Below are positions 57,761-64,000 of a stretch of DNA of 64,000 nucleotides, one piece after another. Made by a program: the position numbers and the translations under genes. Origin of the DNA: Pseudomonadota bacterium (GTDB lineage Bacteria > Pseudomonadota > Gammaproteobacteria > Steroidobacterales > Steroidobacteraceae); contig JANXWS010000057.1 of assembly GCA_025351005.1 (NCBI GenBank), positions 1 through 64,000 on the forward strand. The letters are read 5' to 3'. A model generated the notes under the pieces. It was not told the DNA's origin. It made no database searches and was given only the letters and a program-made list of their open reading frames with translations. Every line of letters starts with the position of its first letter. Within the stretch, counting starts at the first letter, position 1.

Positions 57761-57787
57761 TATTCTACCTGACTCGGTAGCTACCGA
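57761..57787. promoter_or_regulatory. overlapping divergent -10 boxes and 14-bp palindrome
   Basis: TATTCT on the plus strand (57761-57766) and TAGAAT on the minus strand (57762-57767) overlap, serving the PuuD-like gene and the DUF1289 gene. Just beside them TCGGTAGCTACCGA (57774-57787) is a perfect 14-base palindrome, and CTACC occurs again at 57765-57769. A protein bound there could switch both promoters. CTACCTGACT resembles one half of an IscR type 1 site, but the second half does not fit. Confidence 0.55.
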
Positions 57788-57836
57788 ACCAGCCGAGCGC
57801 GCCGGAGCCCGGCGACAACCATGGGGGACCCAGACG

Positions 57837-58445
57837 ATGAATCCACTCAATTCGGTCAAGGGCGCGATCACGACCGGAGTCGTGCTGGCGGTTGGTGTCA
57901 GCGTACTGCTGACGGTGCTCGGCGGCGGTGGCGTCGATTTGCATCACGCCCTGCTCGGCCGGTGGCTGCACATCCTCGCCGGCGTGATGTGGATCGGGCT
58001 GCTTTACTACTTCAACGTCGTCCAGACGCCGGGCCTCGCGGCCGCTGCGGCCGACCAGGGCGGCCCGGGCGGCGCCGGCATCACGAAGTACATCGCGCCG
58101 CGCGCACTGTTCTGGTTTCGCTGGTCCGCCGTCGTCACGTGGGTGACCGGCGCCTACTACCTGCTGTTCGGCTATGGCTCGACGATGACCATCCACAAGG
58201 CCTTCGGGCTGCAGGAGGGCTTCCGCACCATCGGCGTCGGTGCGTGGCTCGGCACGATCATGCTGTTCAACGTCTGGGTGTTCATCTGGCCCAACCAGAA
58301 GAAGATCCTCGGCATCGTCACGGCGAGCGATGCGGAAAAGGCCGCGGCCCGCAAGACGGCCGGCCTCGCCTCGCGCGTCAACTTCGTGCTCTCCGTGCCG
58401 ATGCTGCTGTGCATGGGCGGCCAGGCCCACGGCCTGCCCTTCTGA
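57837..58445 (+). CDS. PuuD-like (urate hydroxylase N-terminal domain) membrane protein
   Basis: The 202-residue product has five or six hydrophobic helices: ITTGVVLAVGVSVLLTVLG, ALLGRWLHILAGVMWIGLLYYFNVVQTPG, ALFWFRWSAVVTWVTGAYYLLFG, and later IGVGAWLGTIMLFNVWVFIWPNQKKILG. The arrangement and the HILAGVMWIGLLYYFN stretch match the membrane domain of bacterial urate hydroxylase PuuD; the C-terminal cytochrome c domain of PuuD is missing, so a urate role is not assured. Divergent from DUF1289. Confidence 0.7.
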   Translation: MNPLNSVKGAITTGVVLAVGVSVLLTVLGGGGVDLHHALLGRWLHILAGVMWIGLLYYFNVVQTPGLAAAAADQGGPGGAGITKYIAPRALFWFRWSAVVTWVTGAYYLLFGYGSTMTIHKAFGLQEGFRTIGVGAWLGTIMLFNVWVFIWPNQKKILGIVTASDAEKAAARKTAGLASRVNFVLSVPMLLCMGGQAHGLPF

Positions 58446-59411
<966 letters not shown>

Positions 59412-59417
59412 TCGCTG

Positions 59418-62114
59418 TCAGGTATCGAGGCCGATGCTGCGCTCGACCGGGCTGCGCTGGATCTTCTGCGGTCGCGTCACGCCGTAGCCCTGCGCGTAGT
59501 CGACGCCGAGGTTGCGCAGCATCGTGATGATGTCCTCGTTCTCGGCGAACTCGGCGATCGTGCGCTTGTTGGTGAGGTGGCCGATCTCGTTGATCGACCG
59601 GACCATCTCCCGGTCGATGGGGTCGTGCAGGATTTCCTTGACGAAACTGCCGTCGATCTTCAGGAAGTCGACCGGGAAGTGCTTCAGGTAGCCGAATGAC
59701 GACAGGCCGGTGCCGAAGTCGTCGAGCGCGAACTTGCAGCCGAGCTCCTTGAGGGCCTGAATGAAGCGATTGGCCTGCGAGAAGCTGGCGATCGCGGCGG
59801 TTTCCGTGATCTCGAAGCAGATGCGGCGCGCGTCGATTCCGGTGCGATGGAACTGCTCGATCACGAACGGCAGGAACTTGTCGTCGCCGAGGCTTTGCCC
59901 GGACAGGTTGATCGAGCACATCGCGAGCTTCTCGCGCTCGTCCGCCTCGGACACCAGCCAGCGCAGCGTGTTCTCGACGACCCAGCGGTCGATCGACGGC
60001 GTCAGGCCGTAGCGCTCCGCGGCCGTGATGAAGTTGTCCGGCGTGATGATCTTGCCCTGCTCGTCGCGCATGCGCAGCAGGATCTCGTAGTGCAGGCCGG
60101 TCTCCTCCCTCTGCAGCGGCAGTATCGTCTGCCGGTAGAGGTCGAAGCGTCCTTCCTCGAGTGCCGTGTTGATGCGCGCTGCCCACTGCATCTCGCGGCG
60201 GCGGCGCATCAGGTCGATGTCGTTTTCCTCGAAGCAGTGGACGCGGTTGCGGCCCTGCTCCTTGGCCGCCTGGCAGGCGCTGTCGGCCGCCGACAGCACC
60301 GATGCGACGTCCTCGTTCTCGGGCGTGATCGGCACGACGCCGATGCTGACACCGAGCCGGAAGGTGCGGTCTTCCCACTGGAAGCGGCAGTTGCGCACCG
60401 CTTCGCGCAGGCCCTCCGCCGTGCGCAGCGCTTCGTCGAGCGAGCAGGCCTCGAGCAGCACGGCGAACTCGTCGCCGCCGAGCCGTGACAGGGTGTCGCG
60501 CCAGCGAACTTTCGACTTGAGCAGCTGCCCCACCTGCCCGAGCAGGGCGTCGCCAGCGCTGTGACCGCAGGTGTCATTGACGATCTTGAACTGGTCGACG
60601 TCGAGGCAGCAGAGCGCGTAGCTCGTCTCTCGGGCCTTGGCGCTGCGGAGCGCCCGCTCGAGCCGGTTTTCGAACTCGCGGCGATTGACGAGCCCGGTGA
60701 GCACGTCGTGGCTCGCGTGGTAGCTGAGACGGCGGTTCAGCTCGCGCGCCTCGCTGACGTCGTGGAACACGAGCACGCCGCCGGTCACCGTGCCGGCGCC
60801 GTCGCGGATCGGCGAAGCGGTGCTCTCGATGTAGATCTCGTTGCCGTCGCGCCGGATGAACAGCATCGGTCGCACGGACTTGACGGGCTTCAGCCGGCGG
60901 ATCGCGGAGGCCAGCGGATTCTCGAGCGGCTCGCAGGTCTCCTCGTGGAAGGCGCGGAAGATCTCGTCGATGTTGCGCCCCATCGCGTCCTCGACGCGCC
61001 AGCCGGTCAGCTCCTCGGCGACCGGGTTGAGGTACTCGACGCGCGAGTGCTCGTCGGTGGTGATGACGCCGTCGCCGATCGATTGCAGCGTGATCTGGGC
61101 GCGTTCCTTCTCGCGGAACAGGGCTTCCTCGTAGAGCTTGCGCTCCGTGACGTCGAGCTCGACGCCGATCAGGCGCCGCAGACTGCCGTTGTCGGCGTGC
61201 GCCTTGGCCCGCGACACGACCCAGCGCCACTCGCCGTCGCGGTGGCGCATGCGGTGCATGCTCTCGAACAGCGGCGAGCGGCCGGCGACGTGCTCGCGGA
61301 TCATCTGCGAGACGCGCGGCAGGTCGTCCGGATGCACCAGCTTGTTCCAGTCGGGGGCGCGGTTGAGCTCGTCCTCGGCGTAGCCGAGCATCGCTTTCCA
61401 GCGCGGCGAGAACCAGGTGCGGTTGCTGCCGGCGTCGTAATCCCACAGGCCCTCGTTGGTGCACGGCAGGGCCAGCGCGTTGCGCTCCTGCAGGTCCTCG
61501 AGTTCGCGCTGCAGCGAGACGCGCTCGAGACCACCGGCCAGGCTGTTGCCGACCAGCTTCAGCAGCAGGTGGAAGTTGACGTCCCAGCCGGCGCACGGCG
61601 CGCTGCACGCGAGCCCGAGGAAGCCGTACGGCCGGCCGCGGACCGCGAGCCCGACCAGCAGGATTGCCCGCATGCCGAGCTCACCGAAGCGTTGCGCCTC
61701 GCGTGCGTGCTCGCTGCGCGCCGTCAGCGTGTCGCGGATCTCGAGGATTCGGGTATGTGTCAGCCGCTGCGGGATCCAGCTGAGGTTCTGCAGTTCCTCG
61801 CCGCGCAGCACTTCGGGCGAAGCCGCCACGAACAGCCCCTTCGAGGCCTCGATAGACTGGATGGTGGTGGCGGTCGCGTCGTAGGTGGCGAGAAAGACGG
61901 CGTCGGTGCCGGTCGCCTCTCGCAGCAGGTCGAGGTTCTGCTTGAGGACGGTTTCCGCGGTTCGCCGCTCGAGGTTCTGGAAGTCGACCGCGATCTTGGT
62001 GCAGGTGACGTCGAGGCCGAAAGTCGGTCGTCCCGCGGCCGGCGCCCAGCGCTGCGGCGCCAGGATGTCCGAGGCGGTCCATTCCCGGTCCTCTTGGCCC
62101 TTGTCGATCGGCAT
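59418..62114 (-). CDS. GAF-PAS-PAS-GGDEF-EAL cyclic-di-GMP signalling protein
   Basis: The 898-residue soluble protein has a GAF-like N-terminal domain (about 45-200), two PAS domains (about 210-330 and 335-460; NEGLWDYDAGSNRTWFSPRWKAMLGY and IGDGVITTDEHSRVEYLNPVAEELTGW), a GGDEF domain with intact RLGGDEFA and an RxxD inhibitory site (RWRD) five residues before it, and an EAL domain whose signature reads EILLRM. The other EAL metal and catalytic residues are present: NLSG, FEITETA, LDDFGTGLSS, LKIDGSFV, AEFAEN and QGYGVTRPQ. Both synthesis and breakdown of c-di-GMP are possible. ATG at 62114 is taken; a GTG five codons upstream is an alternative. Confidence 0.9.
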   Translation of the reverse strand: MPIDKGQEDREWTASDILAPQRWAPAAGRPTFGLDVTCTKIAVDFQNLERRTAETVLKQNLDLLREATGTDAVFLATYDATATTIQSIEASKGLFVAASPEVLRGEELQNLSWIPQRLTHTRILEIRDTLTARSEHAREAQRFGELGMRAILLVGLAVRGRPYGFLGLACSAPCAGWDVNFHLLLKLVGNSLAGGLERVSLQRELEDLQERNALALPCTNEGLWDYDAGSNRTWFSPRWKAMLGYAEDELNRAPDWNKLVHPDDLPRVSQMIREHVAGRSPLFESMHRMRHRDGEWRWVVSRAKAHADNGSLRRLIGVELDVTERKLYEEALFREKERAQITLQSIGDGVITTDEHSRVEYLNPVAEELTGWRVEDAMGRNIDEIFRAFHEETCEPLENPLASAIRRLKPVKSVRPMLFIRRDGNEIYIESTASPIRDGAGTVTGGVLVFHDVSEARELNRRLSYHASHDVLTGLVNRREFENRLERALRSAKARETSYALCCLDVDQFKIVNDTCGHSAGDALLGQVGQLLKSKVRWRDTLSRLGGDEFAVLLEACSLDEALRTAEGLREAVRNCRFQWEDRTFRLGVSIGVVPITPENEDVASVLSAADSACQAAKEQGRNRVHCFEENDIDLMRRRREMQWAARINTALEEGRFDLYRQTILPLQREETGLHYEILLRMRDEQGKIITPDNFITAAERYGLTPSIDRWVVENTLRWLVSEADEREKLAMCSINLSGQSLGDDKFLPFVIEQFHRTGIDARRICFEITETAAIASFSQANRFIQALKELGCKFALDDFGTGLSSFGYLKHFPVDFLKIDGSFVKEILHDPIDREMVRSINEIGHLTNKRTIAEFAENEDIITMLRNLGVDYAQGYGVTRPQKIQRSPVERSIGLDT

Positions 62115-62323
62115 TCCGCTAGACCCCACCCCCGTGTTCCCCGTCGAGTCTCGCAGCCACCCTCGGCGCGATCCGGACCTGTGCCACAGTTCTCGAATTG
62201 CCGTGCGTTACGGAGTTACGACCGATTCTGGCACGTTTTTCTAGGATTGCAAGCTAACTGCAAGACTGCATTGGATTTTTGTCAGTCGTTGCGCCGATTC
62301 GCCGCCGCCCCTACAGTGCCGCG
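62115..62323. promoter_or_regulatory. divergent promoter region, c-di-GMP gene / cation exporter gene
   Basis: This 209-base gap is more A+T-rich than the rest. For the plus strand TTGCGC (62289-62294) and TACAGT (62312-62317) are 17 bases apart, and the -10 ends six bases before the GTG of the exporter gene, another leaderless arrangement. No promoter is obvious for the c-di-GMP gene. CTGCAAGACTGCA repeats the element CTGCA but no metal-regulator palindrome is recognised. Confidence 0.5.
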
Positions 62324-63367
62324 GTGACAAGGCAGCACGACCACTCCGATCACGGCCACGGCGATGGGCACGCGCACGGCCACGAGCACGGCCACGAGCA
62401 CGGCCATGAGCACGGAGCGCGCCCCGGGGCGGGGGGCGGTCATCACGCCGGCGCCTCGGCCCAGGCAGGCCTCGGCGCCGCCTTCTGGCTGATCGGGGCC
62501 TTCACGATTGTCGAGGCGATCGGCGGTGTCTGGTCCGGGTCGCTGGCGCTCCTCGCCGACGCCGGCCACATGTTCGTCGATACGCTCGCGCTCGCGCTCG
62601 CTTACGGCGCCCACCGCATGGCCCTGCGCCCGGCCTCGGCGCTGCGCTCGTTCGGCCACACGCGCCTGCAGGTGCTGGCAGCGTTCGTCAACTCGCTGCT
62701 GCTGCTCGCGATTGTGATCGCTATCGTTGTCGAAGCGGTCGGCCGGCTCATGACGCCGCAGCCGATCATCGCGCCGATCGCGCTCGGCGTGGCGCTCGCC
62801 GGCATCGCCGTCAACGCATTCGCGGCGTGGGTGCTGCACGGCCACGGCCACGACCTAAACGTGCGCGCGGCCTACCTGCACGTCCTCAGCGACCTGGCGG
62901 GCTCGGGCGCCGCGGCGCTGGCGGCGCTGATCGTGCTGACGACCGGCTGGCTGCCGGCAGACGCGTGGCTATCGCTGGTCGTGACCGCGCTGATCGCGCG
63001 CGGTGCCTGGCAACTGCTCAGCCACTCGGCCCACGTGCTGCAGGAAGGTGCGCCGGATGGCTTTGACGCCGCCGGCCTGGGCGAGCGTCTCGTGGTCGCT
63101 GTGCCGTCCGTGGTCGACGTGCACCACGTCCATGCGTGGTCGCTGACGCCGCGCGAGACGTTGCTGACGCTGCACGCGCGGCTCGCGCCGGGCGCCGACG
63201 CCGCCTCGACACTGGCGGCGATGAAGCGCGTCCTGGTCGAGGAATTCTCGATCCAGCACTCGACGATACAGATCGAGCCGGCGGACTGCGCCGACGGCGA
63301 CCAGCACTGTGGCAACGCCGCGATGGCGGCTCAGGACGCCGCGGCTGCGGCCCGCGCAGTGCGGTAG
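62324..63367 (+). CDS. cation diffusion facilitator (zinc/cobalt/cadmium exporter) with His-rich N-terminus
   Basis: The 347-residue product has a His-rich start (RQHDHSDHGHGDGHAHGHEHGHEHGHEHG), six helices, and the CDF metal-site pattern: ALLADAGHMFVDTLALALAYGAHRMA (Asp-x3-Asp type in TM2) and LHVLSDLAGSGAAALAALI (His-x3-Asp in TM5), as in CzcD/ZitB exporters. A cytoplasmic C-terminal domain (about 215-330) follows with VDVHHVHAWSLTPRETLLTLHARL. Zn is most likely, by the HxxxD site. GTG at 62324 was preferred to the TTG at 62279 because it lies at the predicted +1. Confidence 0.92.
   Translation: MTRQHDHSDHGHGDGHAHGHEHGHEHGHEHGARPGAGGGHHAGASAQAGLGAAFWLIGAFTIVEAIGGVWSGSLALLADAGHMFVDTLALALAYGAHRMALRPASALRSFGHTRLQVLAAFVNSLLLLAIVIAIVVEAVGRLMTPQPIIAPIALGVALAGIAVNAFAAWVLHGHGHDLNVRAAYLHVLSDLAGSGAAALAALIVLTTGWLPADAWLSLVVTALIARGAWQLLSHSAHVLQEGAPDGFDAAGLGERLVVAVPSVVDVHHVHAWSLTPRETLLTLHARLAPGADAASTLAAMKRVLVEEFSIQHSTIQIEPADCADGDQHCGNAAMAAQDAAAAARAVR
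62374..62409 (+). repeat. three tandem 12-bp units encoding (HGHE)n
   Basis: GCACGGCCACGA occurs twice in a row (62374-62385, 62386-62397), followed by GCACGGCCATGA (62398-62409). It encodes the repeating His-Gly-His-Glu in the N-terminal metal-binding tail of the cation exporter. The copy number may vary between strains. Confidence 0.8.
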
Positions 63368-64000
63368 AGCTCGGTCAGGGCCGCCGCGAGTTCCACCTGC
63401 CAGCGCTGCAGCGCCTCGGCGTCGAGGCGCTTCGGCACGTAGCGCGGCTCGCCTACCGCGATCGTTATGCGCGCGAACGGCCACGGCACGACGAACTCGT
63501 CCCAGCCGCGGGTGTGCCATGCACGGCTGGCGTGAAACGCGAGCGGCAGTATCGGCCGGCCCGATACCTGGGCGAGCCAGACCGCGCCCGGCTTGAACTC
63601 GTAGACCGGCCCGTACGGCCCGTCGACGGTAATCGCCGGCGACACGCCCTGCTGCAGGGCTCGGTAATAGTCCTGCAGTGCCCGCCCGCCGGTGTGGCTC
63701 GACGAGCCGCGAATGACGTAGGTGCGCTCGGCGCGCGCGATCATGGCCGGTATCTCGCCGTCGACGGAGGGGCTGATCAGGAAGCCGGGCTTCAGCCCGC
63801 GGCGGCGCAGCCCGAGCAGGTAGCGGGTGCAGAACAGCTGGTGCTGGTGCCAGTAGACCGGCAGCACCGGCCCGCTGGCGATGGCTGCGAGCGCCGGCTC
63901 CTCCCCGACCACGCGCACCACGCGGCAGGTCAGCCACCAGAAGCGGATCAGCACCATCCCCACCGGCACTCCGAGCCGGTACAGGAAACGCCGTGCCGGA
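63331..64000 (-). CDS. DUF374-type lysophospholipid acyltransferase, partial at window end
   Basis: The visible 222 residues show the LPLAT fold with the DUF374 pattern: VYWHQHQLFCTRYLLG (HQ in place of the usual HxxxxD), LISPSVDGEIPAMIARA, YVIRGSSSHTGGRALQDYYRALQQGVSPAITVDGPYGPVYEFKPGAVWLAQVSGRPILPLAFHASRAWHTRGWDEFVVPWPFARITIAVGEP. It probably transfers an acyl chain to a phospho- or lipid A-type acceptor. The frame stays open through base 64000 (ARRFLYRLGVPVGMV), so the true start is outside the window; the first start in the track at 63969 is an internal GTG. It converges on the cation exporter with a 37-base overlap. Confidence 0.85.
   Translation of the reverse strand, partial: PARRFLYRLGVPVGMVLIRFWWLTCRVVRVVGEEPALAAIASGPVLPVYWHQHQLFCTRYLLGLRRRGLKPGFLISPSVDGEIPAMIARAERTYVIRGSSSHTGGRALQDYYRALQQGVSPAITVDGPYGPVYEFKPGAVWLAQVSGRPILPLAFHASRAWHTRGWDEFVVPWPFARITIAVGEPRYVPKRLDAEALQRWQVELAAALTELYRTARAAAAAS

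Noticed and set aside
57765-57787. IscR type 1 binding site
   Set aside because: Only one half (CTACCTGACT) fits; the second half-site does not match, so it was not called.
57837-58445. full urate hydroxylase PuuD
   Set aside because: The C-terminal cytochrome c domain of PuuD is absent, so only the membrane-domain resemblance is stated.

Overview
The window is about 70% G+C (estimated by eye) and is packed with genes: most neighbours are separated by a few bases or overlap as ATGA/GTGA. Gene content and order point to a high-GC gammaproteobacterium. Several runs match what I recall of Pseudomonas-type chromosomes: lptG-lptF divergent from pepA-holC-valS; wrbA-DUF2069-hda-CDP-alcohol transferase-DUF2066-purM-purN; dcd-mrp-metG-rnfB-nth; pyrC-rnt-grxD. 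I cannot name the genus. No insertion sequence, prophage, CRISPR array or rRNA was seen.

Layout. 1-3.6 kb: a tRNA-Glu(CUC) with its promoter, then an accessory-looking stretch (small exported protein, GNAT acetyltransferase, MAPEG membrane protein, an unrecognised Pro/Ala-linker protein, a cytochrome c'-like protein facing a cytochrome b561). 4.4-9.5 kb: an operon for a Gld-type ABC exporter (ATPase, permease, GldG-like auxiliary protein, DUF4340, RDD protein). 9.5-16.6 kb: LPS exporter permeases LptG/LptF, divergent from pepA-holC-valS. 16.6-21.3 kb: MoxR ATPase, DUF58 and TgpA-type transglutaminase, followed by MtfA. 21.3-26 kb: phaB-type reductase, prfC, rimI, family-4 uracil-DNA glycosylase, pssA. 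26-34.6 kb: proS, a lytic transglycosylase, a lipoprotein, wrbA, hda, a phospholipid synthase-family enzyme, purM, purN and DUF3108.

34.6-45.8 kb is the most interesting part. dcd (dCTP deaminase) is split by an in-frame 411-residue intein inserted immediately before the catalytic serine; its LAGLIDADG endonuclease looks partly decayed. Upstream lies mrp. Between mrp and metG sits a three-gene cassette: a HEAT-repeat Ser/Thr protein kinase followed by two PilT-family retraction ATPases, with no other pilus gene nearby. metG is followed by an orphan soluble RnfB and nth.

45.9-64 kb: an OmpR-type two-component system; the pyruvate dehydrogenase operon aceE-aceF-lpdA (E3 carrying its own lipoyl domain), divergent from a second M17 aminopeptidase-pyrC-rnt operon; grxD, a DUF1289 protein, a PuuD-like membrane protein, nadC, a GAF-PAS-PAS-GGDEF-EAL protein, a His-rich cation diffusion facilitator, and a DUF374-type acyltransferase that runs off the window end.

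Together the genes are mostly housekeeping: translation, envelope export, nucleotide synthesis and central carbon metabolism. The non-routine items are the dcd intein, the kinase/PilT cassette, and a set of promoters whose -10 box ends exactly six bases before a start codon without a Shine-Dalgarno sequence, suggesting leaderless mRNAs. All starts below were chosen by reading frame, Shine-Dalgarno context and family length; no database search was possible.
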